DNA of 64,000 nt from Curtobacterium sp. MCPF17_052 (GCF_003234085.1 NZ_QKSD01000010.1:124001-188000), one strand, 5' to 3'; shown: positions 26,992 through 36,586, counted from the first letter of the stretch. Translations and numbers: made by a program. The notes: generated from the letters alone by a model not told the origin.

Positions 26992-27626
26992 GCGATCCGG
27001 AGACCGGCCGCCCGATCGTCGCCGAACTCGGGCGCCCCGAGACGGCGGAGGAGACCTGGGCGCGCAAGGACACCGCCCGCCGAGCCCGCCGTGAACACCA
27101 GACGGCGTTCAACCTCGTGCTGGCGCTCATCGCGTCGCTCGGCATCGTGCTGTTCCTGGTCGCCGTCGTGGTCCGCCCCGACCAGGCCGTCGACCGCTCG
27201 GTCGACTACCGACAGGTCGCGCAGCAGGCCGACGTCTCCGGGGCGCAGCTCCTCGTGCCGGACCTGCCGTCGTCGTACACCTCGAACCACGCCGAGTACC
27301 AGTCCGGTTCGGCGCGGGGGGTCGCGGTGTGGACCATCGGCCTCCTGACGCCCGACGACCAGTACATCGGCATGCACCAGGGCATCGACGCCAACGACAC
27401 CTGGATCGCCGACCAGCTCGAGCAGAAGCCCGCGACCGGGTCGCGCACGATCGCCGGGACGAAGTGGACCGTCTACGACCGCCGTGACGAGGGCAAGGGC
27501 GCGGGCAACAACGCGTACGCCCTCGTGACCACCTCCGGCAAGGACACCGTGGTGCTCGCCGGCACCGCCGACCGGAAGTCCTTCACGACGGTGGCGACGG
27601 CGGTCGGCAAGGAACTCACCCGCTAG
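26988..27626 (+). CDS. DUF4245 domain-containing membrane protein
   Basis: The 212-aa protein has a cytoplasmic N-terminus (about 1-38), one membrane helix (FNLVLALIASLGIVLFLVAV) and an extracellular domain with VPDLPSSYTSNHAEYQ, GVAVWTIGLLTP and TVVLAGTADRKSF. This is the actinobacterial DUF4245 family of unknown function, often found with xseAB. Its ATG overlaps the xseB stop by 4 bp (ATGA), so it is translated together with xseB. Confidence 0.88.
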   Translation: MSDPETGRPIVAELGRPETAEETWARKDTARRARREHQTAFNLVLALIASLGIVLFLVAVVVRPDQAVDRSVDYRQVAQQADVSGAQLLVPDLPSSYTSNHAEYQSGSARGVAVWTIGLLTPDDQYIGMHQGIDANDTWIADQLEQKPATGSRTIAGTKWTVYDRRDEGKGAGNNAYALVTTSGKDTVVLAGTADRKSFTTVATAVGKELTR

Positions 27627-27719
27627 GCAGCACCTCCGCCGGCCACAGCCCGCGACCCCGCACACCGCCGAGAACCCGAACACCCCCGCGAACCCGGACA
27701 GCCCGAGGAACGACACACG

Positions 27720-28334
27720 ATGACCGACCGCGCCGCCTCCACCCCCGCCGACGCCCTGCGACTCCTCGTCGAGGGCAACGCCCGCTTCGCCGCCGACAAG
27801 CGCCGCACCGGCCGGATCGACCCCGAGCGCCGCTCCGAGCTGCAGGGCTCTCAGGCCCCGTTCGCGACCGTCCTGGGCTGCTCGGACTCCCGCGTGCCGT
27901 TCGAGCACGTCTTCGACGCCGGCATCGGTGACGTCTTCGCGATCCGCAACGCCGGGCAGATCGTGGACGACGTGGTGCTCGGCTCGATCGAGTTCGCCGT
28001 CGTCGCGCTCGGCACCCCGCTGGTCGTCGTGCTCCGCCACACCCAGTGCGGCGCCGTCGCTGCAGCACGGTCCGGCGAGCCGGTACCCGCCCCGCACCTG
28101 CAGGCTCTCGTCGACGCGATCACCCCGAGCGTCGAGCGGGTCCGCGCCACCGACCCCGACGTCACCCAGGAGGCCGTGGGGGCTGCGCACCTCGAGTCCA
28201 GCCTGAAGGCGATCCTGGACCGGTCGGGGGCCGTCTCCGACGCGATCGCGGACGGTAGGTTGGCCGTGGTCGGCGCGACCTACGACCTCACCACGGGCGA
28301 GGTCACGATCGACACCGTCGTCGGACAGGCCTGA
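27720..28334 (+). CDS. Beta-class carbonic anhydrase
   Basis: The 204-aa enzyme shows zinc ligands in VLGCSDSRVP (Cys54, with the Asp56-Arg58 dyad) and LRHTQCGAV (His107, Cys110). It interconverts CO2 and bicarbonate in the cytoplasm, supplying carboxylases. GAGGAA lies about 7 nt before the ATG. It is followed by fumC after 103 bp; the pairing may be coincidental. Confidence 0.95.
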   Translation: MTDRAASTPADALRLLVEGNARFAADKRRTGRIDPERRSELQGSQAPFATVLGCSDSRVPFEHVFDAGIGDVFAIRNAGQIVDDVVLGSIEFAVVALGTPLVVVLRHTQCGAVAAARSGEPVPAPHLQALVDAITPSVERVRATDPDVTQEAVGAAHLESSLKAILDRSGAVSDAIADGRLAVVGATYDLTTGEVTIDTVVGQA

Positions 28335-28437
28335 CCCGACGACGTGACCGCTGCGGCAGCGACGAGCCGCCGGAGCGCCACCGACACCGCCGCGACCGCG
28401 ACCCGGTGTGAGCACCACGAGGAAGGACCACGACGAC

Positions 28438-29850
28438 GTGACCGACACCACCACCCCCGCTGACGGCGAGTTCCGCATCGAGCACGACACGATGGGCGAG
28501 GTGCGGGTCCCCGCGTCGGCCCTCTACCGTGCCCAGACGCAGCGGGCCGTGGAGAACTTCCCGATCTCGGGCACCGGCCTCGAGTCGGCGCAGATCGTGG
28601 CCCTCGCCCGCATCAAACGTGCCGCGGCGCTCGTGAACGGTCGCCTCGGCATCCTCGACGACGCCGTCGCGCAGGCCATCGCCGCCGCGGCCGACTCGGT
28701 GATCGGTGGCGAGCACCACGACCACTTCCCGGTCGACGTCTACCAGACCGGCAGCGGCACCTCGTCGAACATGAACATGAACGAGGTCCTGGCGACGCTG
28801 GCCTCCCGGGTCGCCGGCACCGAGGTCCACCCGAACGACCACGTCAACGCGTCGCAGTCCTCGAACGACGTCTTCCCCACCTCGGTGCACGTCGCCGTCA
28901 CCGATGCCCTCATCCGGTCGCTCGTGCCGTCGCTGGAACACCTCGCCGAGTCCCTCGAGCGCAAGGCCGTCGAGTGGGCGGACGCGGTGAAGTCCGGCCG
29001 GACGCACCTGATGGACGCCACCCCGGTGACCCTCGGGCAGGAGTTCGGTGGCTACGCGCGACAGATCCGCCTGGGCATCGAGCGGGTGAACGCCACGCTC
29101 CCCCGCGTCGCCGAGGTCCCGCTCGGCGGCACCGCCGTCGGCACCGGCATCAACACGCCGAAGGGGTTCCCGCAGCAGGTCATCGCCCAGCTCGCCGAGG
29201 ACACCGGCCTGCCGATCACCGAGGCCCTCGACCACTTCGAGGCGCAGGGCGCCCGTGACGCCCTCGTCGAGGCGTCCGGCGCTCTGAAGGTCATCGCCGT
29301 CAGCCTGACGAAGATCAACAACGACCTGCGCTGGATGGGCTCCGGGCCGAACACGGGCCTCGGCGAGCTGCACATCCCCGACCTGCAGCCGGGCTCGTCG
29401 ATCATGCCCGGCAAGGTGAACCCGGTCATCCCGGAGGCCACGCTCATGGTCGCCGCCCGGGTGATCGGCAACGACGCCACCGTGTCGTGGGCAGGCGCCT
29501 CCGGCTCGTTCGAGCTGAACGTCGCGATCCCGGTGATGGGGACGGCGCTCCTCGAGTCGATCCGACTGCTCGCGAACAGCTCCCGGGTGCTCGCCGACAA
29601 GACGGTCGACGGACTGCAGGCGGACCTCGAGCGGGCGCGTGCCTTCGCGGAGTCCTCGCCGTCGATCGTGACGCCGCTGAACCGGGTCATCGGCTACGAG
29701 TCGGCCGCGAAGGTCGCGAAGTACGCCGTCACCGAGGGGCTCACGGTCCGCGAGGCCGTCGTCGCCCTCGGGTTCGTCGAGCGCGGCGAGGTCTCCGAGG
29801 AGCAGCTCGACAGCGCCCTCGACGTCCTGAGCATGACGCACCCGAACTGA
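28438..29850 (+). CDS. fumC: Class II fumarate hydratase
   Basis: The 470-aa enzyme contains [65 protein letters not shown] and the signature [15 protein letters not shown] with its mobile catalytic loop. It hydrates fumarate to malate in the TCA cycle. The GTG at 28438 was chosen because AGGAAGGA precedes it; an in-frame GTG at 28408 would add ten residues but lacks such a site. Confidence 0.97.
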   Translation: MTDTTTPADGEFRIEHDTMGEVRVPASALYRAQTQRAVENFPISGTGLESAQIVALARIKRAAALVNGRLGILDDAVAQAIAAAADSVIGGEHHDHFPVDVYQTGSGTSSNMNMNEVLATLASRVAGTEVHPNDHVNASQSSNDVFPTSVHVAVTDALIRSLVPSLEHLAESLERKAVEWADAVKSGRTHLMDATPVTLGQEFGGYARQIRLGIERVNATLPRVAEVPLGGTAVGTGINTPKGFPQQVIAQLAEDTGLPITEALDHFEAQGARDALVEASGALKVIAVSLTKINNDLRWMGSGPNTGLGELHIPDLQPGSSIMPGKVNPVIPEATLMVAARVIGNDATVSWAGASGSFELNVAIPVMGTALLESIRLLANSSRVLADKTVDGLQADLERARAFAESSPSIVTPLNRVIGYESAAKVAKYAVTEGLTVREAVVALGFVERGEVSEEQLDSALDVLSMTHPN

Positions 29851-29896
29851 GCCGTCCGCAGGACGCCGGCGTCCGCACGTGACGCCGCCGAGTGCC

Positions 29897-29926
29897 CGAG
29901 ACGCCGCCGACTTCGGCGGCGTCTCG
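29897..29926 (+). terminator. Hairpin terminator after fumC
   Basis: CGAGACGCCGCCG pairs perfectly with CGGCGGCGTCTCG around an ACTT loop, 47 nt after the fumC stop. Its right arm is also the first unit of the 19-bp array, which suggests the array grew from this terminator. Confidence 0.65.
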
Positions 29927-30103
29927 CGCGCCCAGCGCCGTCCCGGGAGCCCGGCGGCGTCTCGCACCTCCGGCGGCGTCTCGCACCTCCGGCGGCGTCC
30001 CGCCAGCCCGGCGCCGTCTCGCACCTCCGGCGGCGTCCCGAGAGCCCGGCGCCGTCTCGCACCTCCGGCGGCGTCTCGCCAGCCCGGCGGCGTCTCGCAC
30101 CGC
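29914..30103. repeat. Ten-unit tandem array with exact 19-bp period
   Basis: Ten consecutive 19-bp units, consensus CGGCGGCGTCTCGCACCTC with alternates ending CCAGCC or GAGCC, run without spacers. The whole gap 29851-30396 between fumC and phoH holds only this array and two hairpins. No open frame there looks coding. Related 19-bp arrays lie at 35229 and 49744. Confidence 0.85.
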
Positions 30104-30109
30104 GAGGGA

Positions 30110-30145
30110 CGGGAGGCGCGGTGCGGGCCCGCACCGCGCCTCCCG
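30110..30145. terminator. CGGGAGGC-family hairpin
   Basis: A perfect 36-nt palindrome centred on GGGCCC, with arms beginning CGGGAGGCGCGG, follows the 19-bp array. There is no T-run. Confidence 0.6.
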
Positions 30146-30190
30146 CCCGTCCTTGCTGGCGTCCACTGCGCCGCGGCTCGAGGCGGCTGC

Positions 30191-30250
30191 GCACAACGGA
30201 AACCGCTCCGAACCACGGCATCCCGTGGTTCGGAGCGGTTTCCGTTGTGC
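30191..30250. repeat. GCACAAC palindrome, copy 2 (likely bidirectional terminator)
   Basis: A perfect 28-bp stem (30191-30218 with 30223-30250) closes a CATC loop. It starts GCACAACGGAAACCGCTCCG, and its sequence and layout match the copy at 19529. It separates the convergent fumC and phoH. Confidence 0.8.
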
Positions 30251-30396
30251 CTGTCCGGCCAGCGCCGGCGGACCGGCCAGCGCCGGCGGGCCGGCCAGCG
30301 CCGGCGGGCCGGCCGCCGCGGCGGCCGCGCTGCGCTGCGCCGCGGCCGCGCCGGCGCCGCGGCCGCGGCGCCCGTCGGTCCGCCGCCGCCTGCCCG

Positions 30397-31779
30397 CTAC
30401 GCGAGGTCCGGCGAGTCGAGCATCTCGGTCACGAGCGCCGCGATCGCGGACCGCTCCGAGCGCGTCAGCGTCACGTGTGCGAACAGCGGGTGCCCCTTGA
30501 GCCGCTCGATCACCGAGGCGACCCCGTCGTGCCGCCCGACGCGCAGGTTGTCCCGCTGGGCGACGTCGTGGGTGAGCACGACGCGGGAGTTCTGTCCGAT
30601 CCGGGACAGCATGGTGAGCAGGACGTTCCGTTCGAGGGACTGCGCCTCGTCGACGATGACGAACGCGTCGTGCAGGGACCGTCCGCGGATGTGGGTGAGG
30701 GGCAGGACCTCGAGGATGCCGCGTTCGACGACCTCCTCGAGGACGTTGTCGGACACGAGTGCCCCCAGGGTGTCGAACACCGCCTGCGCCCAGGGGTTCA
30801 TCTTCTCGGAGGCATCGCCCGGCAGGAACCCGAGCTCCTGCCCCCCGACGGCGTACAGCGGACGGAACACCATGATCTTCTTGTGCTGTTGGCGTTCCAG
30901 GACGGCTTCGAGTCCGGCGCACAGCGCGAGCGCCGACTTGCCGGTGCCGGCGCTGCCGCCGAGTGAGACGATGCCGATCTCCGGGTCGAGCAGGGCATCG
31001 ATCGCCAGCCGCTGTTCGGCGGAGCGGCCGCGGAGGCCGAACACCTCGCGGTCGCCGCGCACCAACGACACCGCGCCGGCGGAATGTACACGGCCCAGCG
31101 CTGAGCCACGTTCGGAGTGGATGACCACGCCGGTGTTGACGGGCACGCCGTCGAGGTCGGGGGTCCGGATCTCCTCGGTCTCGTAGAGGTCGGCGACCTG
31201 GTCGCCGGACACCTGCAGGGTCGTGATGCCGGTGTAGCCGCTGTCGACGGCGAGTTCCGCGCGGTACTCCTGCGCGGCGAGGCCGATCGAGGCGGCCTTC
31301 ACCCGGAGGGGCAGGTCCTTCGACACGACCACGACGTCGAGCCCGTCGTTCGCCAGGTTCGACGCGACGGCCAGGATCCGGGAGTCGTTGTCACCGAGCT
31401 GCAGTCCGGACGGCAGGACGGACTGGTTGGAGTGGTTGAGCTCGACGCGCAAGGAGCCGCCGTCACCGACCGCGACGGGGAAGTCGAGTCGTTCGTGTTC
31501 GATGCGCAGCTCGTCGAGGATCCGCAGCGCCTGCCGGGCGAAGTACCCGATCTCCGGGTCGTTGCGCTTCGACTCGAGTTCGCTCACGACCACGACCGGC
31601 AGGACCACCGCGTGCTCGTCGAAGCGGAACAGGGCGCGCGGATCGCTGAGCAGCACCGAGGTGTCCAGCACGTACGTGCGCTGGGCGACCGGCGTGGACG
31701 AGTCCGCGGCCCGGCTGCTCGCAGCGGCGTGCTGCGGCGAGGTGGAAGACGTTCCGCGAGAGACGTTCTGAGAGGTCAC
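30397..31779 (-). CDS. PIN-domain/PhoH-type ATPase (PhoH2 family)
   Basis: The 460-aa protein fuses a PIN ribonuclease domain (about residues 30-170: [36 protein letters not shown] with acidic ligands) to a PhoH ATPase. The ATPase has Walker [17 protein letters not shown], Walker [10 protein letters not shown] and an Arg finger region [14 protein letters not shown]. PhoH2 proteins unwind and cut RNA and have been described as toxin-like in mycobacteria. The GTG at 31779 was selected because GGAG lies 5 nt before it; a GTG two codons earlier is possible. No separate antitoxin gene is adjacent. Confidence 0.93.
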   Translation of the reverse strand: MTSQNVSRGTSSTSPQHAAASSRAADSSTPVAQRTYVLDTSVLLSDPRALFRFDEHAVVLPVVVVSELESKRNDPEIGYFARQALRILDELRIEHERLDFPVAVGDGGSLRVELNHSNQSVLPSGLQLGDNDSRILAVASNLANDGLDVVVVSKDLPLRVKAASIGLAAQEYRAELAVDSGYTGITTLQVSGDQVADLYETEEIRTPDLDGVPVNTGVVIHSERGSALGRVHSAGAVSLVRGDREVFGLRGRSAEQRLAIDALLDPEIGIVSLGGSAGTGKSALALCAGLEAVLERQQHKKIMVFRPLYAVGGQELGFLPGDASEKMNPWAQAVFDTLGALVSDNVLEEVVERGILEVLPLTHIRGRSLHDAFVIVDEAQSLERNVLLTMLSRIGQNSRVVLTHDVAQRDNLRVGRHDGVASVIERLKGHPLFAHVTLTRSERSAIAALVTEMLDSPDLA

Positions 31780-31976
31780 GACCACTCCATCCCCGGGCCG
31801 CGCTCGGCCCGGTCATGTCCTTCGACGCGGCCACTGGAGCGGTCCCGGAGCACCGACCGTGGCCGCTCCGACCGGGCGCGTTGCCCGATGTCGCCAAGCT
31901 ACGACGCGCGGTGCGACGGCACCAGCGACACGCCTGGTCCTGCGGTTACGGTCGTGTGTCGTCCGGCTGAACGTCC

Positions 31977-32303
31977 GGGAGGCGCGGTGCGGCCCCGCCA
32001 CGCGCCTCCCGCCCGTCCCGCCACGCCCAGCACCCCGCGCCGAGCGGTCACAGGACGTCGCTCCAGCCACCCCAGAGCGACACGACGTGACCGCTCGGCG
32101 GAGTGCCGACGGCGAGTCACGACCGCTCGGCGGACGCAGACGGGAGGCGCGGTGCGGCCCCGCCACGCGCCTCCCCGCCCGTCCCGCCACGCCCCGCACC
32201 CCGCGCCGAGCGGTCACAGGACGTCGCTCCCACCGCTCCAGAGCGACACGACGTGACCGCTCGGCGGAGTGCAAACGGGGAGTCACGACCGCTCGGCGCC
32301 GCA
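31977..32303. repeat. 165-bp tandem duplication containing two hairpins per unit
   Basis: Copy 1 (31977-32141) and copy 2 (32142 to about 32303) are about 90 percent identical by eye. Each begins with a CGGGAGGC hairpin and contains CGCCGAGCGGTCAC pairing with GTGACCGCTCGGCG about 40 nt later. Nothing in the 559-bp gap 31780-32338 looks coding. Confidence 0.85.
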
Positions 32304-32338
32304 CGAGGCCGAGCAGCGCCGGGCCCGAAGCGCCGGCG

Positions 32339-33451
32339 TCAGCCCATCGTGGCGTACGAGATGCACGCGTCGCGGAACATGCCCAGCGTCTCGTCCGTGG
32401 TGGACGCGAACGCAGACACCCGCACCTCGCCGAGACGAGCGGTCACGGTGACGCCGTGGTTGTGCATCGCCGCGGTGAGCGCCGTGAGCCGTCCGGCGGC
32501 GGGTCGGAGGACGACGATCCCGGCACGCTCTCGGGGGTCCCGGCTGGACTCGACGGGCAGCCCGAACTCGTCCGCGATGTCGATGATCCGGTCCACCCGG
32601 TCGGCGATGCGCTCCTGCACGGCGGCGACGCCGACGGCGGTGAGGCGTTCGAGTGAGACGGCGAGGCGAGCCTGCGAGACCGGGTCGACGCGCGACATGG
32701 CGAAGGCGGCGGCTGCGGGGCGGACGCTCGGCACGTCGATGGGCCAGCCGGTCGTGCCGTGCGGTCCGGACAGTGCCGGCTTGACGCGCTCGAGCGCACG
32801 GTCGCTGAACGCGGTGAACCCGGTGCCCCACCCGGCGTGCAGCCACTTCTGGCCGCCGGTGGCGACGACGTCGGCGACCTCGTACGGAGCGTCGACGATG
32901 CCGAAGCCCTGGATGGCGTCGACGATGAGCAGACGGTCACCGATGACGTCGCGGATGGCCGCGAGGTCGGCGAGGTACCCGGTGCGCCAGTCGACGAGGG
33001 ACAGCGCGACCGCGGTGACGTCGTCGGACAGACGCTCGCGGATGAGGTCGGGCGTGAGCCAGCCGGCGCCGGACTCGATGACGACGGGCTGCACGCGGCC
33101 GCCGGTGGCCGAGGCGGCGCTGGCGAGGGCGAGCGGGAGCGACGGGTACTCGTCGGCGGCGACGAGCACCCCGCCGGTCAGGCCGAACGCGGTGTGCAGC
33201 AGGCCGGGGGTGGTGGCGGTCTGCGAGACGACCTGGTCCTCGCGGCGGCGGACGAGCCGGGCGGCGACGGCGCGGACGCGGGCGTCCTGCTCGTCGAGCG
33301 TCTCCATGGCCCCGAAGCGCATGTGCTCCTGGATGTGGCCGAGGACACGCTGCTCCTCGAGGACGGCGGTCTGCACGGGACCGAAGGCAGCGTGGTCGAG
33401 GTATCCGGGCTCCTCGGCGAAGCCGGCGACGTACTCGTCGATCGTGGTCAC
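32339..33451 (-). CDS. Class V aminotransferase-fold PLP protein
   Basis: The 370-aa protein resembles isopenicillin-N-epimerase/NifS-like enzymes. YLDHAAFGPVQ opens it; VSQTATTPGLLHTAFGL is the phosphate-contact region; ALSLVDWRTGYLADLAA follows; LLIVDAIQGFGI gives the PLP-pairing Asp; and the probable Schiff-base Lys is in ATGGQKWLHAGWGTGF. The substrate is not evident. The GTG at 33451 has GGAAGG upstream, ruling out the longer frame. It is a single gene. Confidence 0.88.
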   Translation of the reverse strand: MTTIDEYVAGFAEEPGYLDHAAFGPVQTAVLEEQRVLGHIQEHMRFGAMETLDEQDARVRAVAARLVRRREDQVVSQTATTPGLLHTAFGLTGGVLVAADEYPSLPLALASAASATGGRVQPVVIESGAGWLTPDLIRERLSDDVTAVALSLVDWRTGYLADLAAIRDVIGDRLLIVDAIQGFGIVDAPYEVADVVATGGQKWLHAGWGTGFTAFSDRALERVKPALSGPHGTTGWPIDVPSVRPAAAAFAMSRVDPVSQARLAVSLERLTAVGVAAVQERIADRVDRIIDIADEFGLPVESSRDPRERAGIVVLRPAAGRLTALTAAMHNHGVTVTARLGEVRVSAFASTTDETLGMFRDACISYATMG

Positions 33452-33616
33452 GGGGGCACCTTCCAGTGGGCAGAACCCTGTGAGCCTACTGGGACTGGTG
33501 CATGCGGGCGAATGCAGTCCGCGGAACGCCACGAGGCGGATGCTGGCAACCGGAAGCCATGAGAACGTCTCGCTTCCTGTGCGGGCGCTCAGACCCGTGC
33601 TGTCAGACCCGTGAGG

Positions 33617-34402
33617 TCAGCCGCCGAACCGGCGCGACCGCAACCCGAAGTCGCGGACCGCTCGGAGGAAGTCGACCTCCCGGAGGTCCGGGTAGAACGC
33701 CTCGACGAAGTAGAACTCGCTGTGCGCGCTCTGCCACAGCAGGAAGTCCGACAGCCGCTGTTCCCCCGAGGTCCGGATCATCAGGTCCGGGTCCGGCTGC
33801 CCCTGCGTGTACAGGTGGTCGCCGATGAGTTCGGGAGTGAGGACCTCGGCCAGGGTGTCGAGCGTCCCGCCGCCCTCACCGTGGCTCCGGACGATGCTCC
33901 GCATGGCGTCGGCGATCTCCCGGCGGCCGCCGTAGCCGACCGCCAGGTTGATGTGCAGCCCGGTGTGGTCGGCGGTGCGCTCCTCGGCGGCTGCGAGTGC
34001 CGCGACGAGCTCCGGCGGCAGGCCGTCGTTCGAGCCGACGTGCTGGACACGCCAGGTGCGGTGGTGCGAGAGCCGCTCGGCCAGGTCCGCGATGATCCCG
34101 ACGAGTTGGTCGAGCTCCTCGCCGCCACGGCCCTTCAGGTTGTCGGCCGAGAGCAGGTAGAGCGTGACGACCTGGATGTCCAGGTCCTCGCACCAGGACA
34201 GGAACTCGGGGATCTTCGCCGCGCCGGCCCGGTGCCCGTGGGCGGCGGTCTCGAGGCCCAGCTGCCGGGCCCACCGTCGGTTCCCGTCGACGATCATCGC
34301 GACGTGCCGGGGCTTCTGCGCTCCGTCGATCTGGCGGCGGATGCGGTTCTGGTAGGCGCGGTAGAGGAGCCCGCGTCCCGCCCATCCCAGCCTGCCCGTC
34401 AC
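33617..34402 (-). CDS. uppS: Isoprenyl transferase (undecaprenyl diphosphate synthase type)
   Basis: The 261-aa cis-prenyltransferase has HVAMIVDGNRRWARQLG with catalytic Asp39, HRAGAAKI, LYLLSADNLKGR, and near the end DLMIRTSGEQRLSDFLLWQ and HSEFYFVEAFYPD. It makes the polyprenyl carrier for cell-wall synthesis. TACAGT stands 6 nt before GTG 34402, indicating a leaderless mRNA, so the 15-codon upstream extension was not used. It diverges from trhA, and both promoters lie within 75 bp. Confidence 0.95.
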   Translation of the reverse strand: MTGRLGWAGRGLLYRAYQNRIRRQIDGAQKPRHVAMIVDGNRRWARQLGLETAAHGHRAGAAKIPEFLSWCEDLDIQVVTLYLLSADNLKGRGGEELDQLVGIIADLAERLSHHRTWRVQHVGSNDGLPPELVAALAAAEERTADHTGLHINLAVGYGGRREIADAMRSIVRSHGEGGGTLDTLAEVLTPELIGDHLYTQGQPDPDLMIRTSGEQRLSDFLLWQSAHSEFYFVEAFYPDLREVDFLRAVRDFGLRSRRFGG

Positions 34403-34477
34403 GCGTCGACTGTAGTGCAAGGACCCCTCGTGCTGACTCTCAGCCACCGTCCCGCACGCCGGCCGTACGGTCGGAGC

Positions 34478-35200
34478 ATGCAGTCAGACCAGGGCGTGCC
34501 CGCCCTCCCCCACGTGCCGTTCACGGAGGAGGCCGAGACCACCCCGACCACGACCGGTCCCGCCGACGCCCGCCCGGCGTGGCGCGGTTGGATCCACGCC
34601 GGCACGTTCCCGTTCGCAGCGGCCATGGGCATCGTGCTCATCACGCTCGCGGCGACGCCGGCGGCGAAGGGTGCGAGCGCCGTGTTCATGGCCACGTCGT
34701 TGATCATGTTCGGCGTCTCGGCGACCTACCACCGCTTCCCCTGGCGACCGGTCGTCAAGCGCGTGCTCAAGCGCATCGACCACACGAACATCTTCCTGCT
34801 CATCGCCGGCACCTACACACCCGTCGCGGTCTGCGCGCTGCCGCACGAACTGATGGTGATCGTGCTGTGGGTGATGTGGAGCGGCGCGTTGCTCGGCGTC
34901 GCGTTCCGCGTCTTCTGGATCGGCGCACCACGGTGGTTGTACGTGCCGCTGTACCTGGCGCTCGGCTGCGCGGCGTTCCTGATCCTGCCGCAGCTCTTCG
35001 CCGCCAGCGTGCCGATGACGGTGCTCGTGCTCGCCGGCGGGCTGGCCTACATCCTCGGCGCGGCCGTCTACGGCTTCAAGCGTCCGGACCCCTCGCCGAC
35101 GTTCTTCGGCTTCCACGAGGTCTTCCACGCCCTCACCGTCGTCGCCTTCGCGGCGCAGTGGGCCGGCATCCTCGTGATCGCGTTGCACCCGGTGCGCTGA
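34478..35200 (+). CDS. Hemolysin III/TrhA family membrane protein
   Basis: The 240-aa protein has a polar N-terminus and about seven membrane helices. The family His/Ser motif is visible in FGVSATYHRFPW, with IDHTNIFLLIAGTYTP and FFGFHEVFHALTVVAF near the end, the conserved metal-binding positions of the PAQR/hemolysin III superfamily. It probably acts in membrane energetics rather than as a toxin. TACGGT lies 6 nt before the ATG, giving a leaderless pattern, although GGAG is also just upstream. Confidence 0.9.
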   Translation: MQSDQGVPALPHVPFTEEAETTPTTTGPADARPAWRGWIHAGTFPFAAAMGIVLITLAATPAAKGASAVFMATSLIMFGVSATYHRFPWRPVVKRVLKRIDHTNIFLLIAGTYTPVAVCALPHELMVIVLWVMWSGALLGVAFRVFWIGAPRWLYVPLYLALGCAAFLILPQLFAASVPMTVLVLAGGLAYILGAAVYGFKRPDPSPTFFGFHEVFHALTVVAFAAQWAGILVIALHPVR

Positions 35201-35228
35201 CCCGGCCGTCAGGGGCCCCGTCTGCGCC

Positions 35229-35285
35229 AGACGCCGCCGTCCGAGCCAGACACCGCCGTCCGTGCAAGACCTCGCCGGCTGCGGC
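35229..35285. repeat. Three-unit array with 19-bp period
   Basis: AGACGCCGCCGTCCGAGCC, AGACACCGCCGTCCGTGCA and AGACCTCGCCGGCTGCGGC follow each other at exact 19-bp spacing after trhA. They are in the same orientation as the left half of the array at 49744. Confidence 0.65.
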
Positions 35286-35320
35286 GGCGCACACGAGGGG
35301 GTCTCCCGCAGACGGCGGGG

Positions 35321-35390
35321 CGCGACCCACGGACGGACGGGAGGCTCCCCACCAGCCGGTGGGGAGCCTCCCGTCCGTCAGTGGGTCGCG
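35321..35390. terminator. Large double hairpin of the CGGGAGGC family
   Basis: A 22-bp inner stem (35332-35353 with 35358-35379) is enclosed by a further 10-bp stem (CGCGACCCAC with GTGGGTCGCG). The outer right arm ends one base before the stop codon of the convergent gene. Confidence 0.75.
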
Positions 35391-35699
35391 TCAGCCGCGC
35401 TCGGTGTCGTCGCCGACGTCGGCCCGGCCGTCTTCCGCGGCACGCCGCGCCGGCTCGTCCGTCACGGCACCGTGGCCGGAGTCACCGGCGGCCTCGGCCT
35501 CAAAGCGTTCCCGGATCTCGGCGCGGTAGCGGGTCCGGCGGATGCGTCGGGTCATGTCGACCACCAGCAGGATCGTCACGATGGCGACCAGGGCGATCGC
35601 GACGAAGCCGGCGACCCCCGGGGTGACGTCGACGTCCGGTACGCCACTCGGGCTCGGACTGGGGGTGGTGGCGGCCAGTACCGCGGCGATGGTGCTCAC
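35391..35699 (-). CDS. Small single-pass membrane protein coupled to mca
   Basis: The 102-aa protein has a short extracytoplasmic N-terminus (TTPSPSPSGVPD), one membrane helix (VAGFVAIALVAIVTILLVVD) and a charged cytoplasmic tail. The basic RRIRRTRYRAEIRERFE is followed by an acidic end. It starts at GTG 35699, overlapping the mca stop by 4 bp (GTGA). It belongs to an actinobacterial small membrane protein type seen beside mca; function unknown. Confidence 0.75.
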   Translation of the reverse strand: MSTIAAVLAATTPSPSPSGVPDVDVTPGVAGFVAIALVAIVTILLVVDMTRRIRRTRYRAEIRERFEAEAAGDSGHGAVTDEPARRAAEDGRADVGDDTERG

Positions 35700-36586
35700 G
35701 CGTGTGCGTCCTCTTCGGATGGGATGCCTGCGAACAGGTCGGACTCGGGGAGCTCGGTGGGGACCCGGGACTCGACGAGCTGGTAGTCCTCGGTCGGCCA
35801 GACCTCGGCGAGCAGGTCGTTCGGCCAGTAGAAGAAGGGGCTGTCCGGCGGCACCTGGCTGGCGTGTGCGCGGAGTGCGGCGTCGCGCGCGTCGAAGTAC
35901 TCGTGCACGTCGACGTGGGTCGTGGCGAGGTCCGGGCGGTCCGCGAACCGCTCCACCCACTCGCCGAGCTGCTCGAGGAGCGGGTTCTCGGGCTCCCGCT
36001 CGCGCAGCGCCTCGTGGAAGGCGGTGAACCGGCGCGGGTTCATCGTCCGCTCGTAGTAGAGCTTCGAGACCGACCAGGCCGGGCCGGCATCCGGGTACGT
36101 CTCGGGGTCGGCGGCATCGCGCCAGGCGGTGACCGAGACCTCGTGCGTCCGGATGTGGTCCGGGTGCGGGTACCCGCCGTTCTCGTCGTAGGTGACCAGG
36201 ACGTGCGGACGGAAGCGCCGGATGACGCGGACCAGTGCCTCGGTGCTGTACTCGAGCGGGACGGTCGCGAAGGTACCGGGCCGGACGGTCTCGCCCTTCT
36301 CGGCGTCGGGCAGACCGGAGTCGTGGTACCCGAGCCACACGTGGTCGATGCCGAGGGCTGCCTGCGCTGCGGCCATCTCGGTGCGCCGGAAGCCCGCCAT
36401 GTCGCGGTGTGCCCGGGCCTTCGCGGTGTCCGAGAGCTGCTCGTTGAGGATGTCCCCCGCTTCGCCACCCGTGCACGAGACGACGAGGACCTGGGCGCCG
36501 TCAGCCACGTACTTCGCCGCCGTGGCCGCTCCCTTGCTCGACTCGTCGTCGGGGTGGGCGTGCACGGCCAGCAGACGATGGGGCAA
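35696..36586 (-). CDS. mca: Mycothiol conjugate amidase
   Basis: The 296-aa PIG-L/LmbE deacetylase-fold protein contains LLAVHAHPDDESSKGAAT (zinc ligands), VLVVSCTGGEAGDILN, YHDSGLPD and ENGGYPHPDHIRTHEV. Mca cleaves mycothiol S-conjugates in detoxification; the SSKG following the zinc site and the length favour Mca over MshB. The unusual TTG at 36586 was chosen since GGAGG lies 6 nt upstream and the protein then begins with the first strand. Confidence 0.92.
   Translation of the reverse strand: MPHRLLAVHAHPDDESSKGAATAAKYVADGAQVLVVSCTGGEAGDILNEQLSDTAKARAHRDMAGFRRTEMAAAQAALGIDHVWLGYHDSGLPDAEKGETVRPGTFATVPLEYSTEALVRVIRRFRPHVLVTYDENGGYPHPDHIRTHEVSVTAWRDAADPETYPDAGPAWSVSKLYYERTMNPRRFTAFHEALREREPENPLLEQLGEWVERFADRPDLATTHVDVHEYFDARDAALRAHASQVPPDSPFFYWPNDLLAEVWPTEDYQLVESRVPTELPESDLFAGIPSEEDAHA

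Noticed and set aside
29914..30103. CRISPR array
   Set aside because: Units are 19 bp with no unique spacers, and no cas genes lie nearby.
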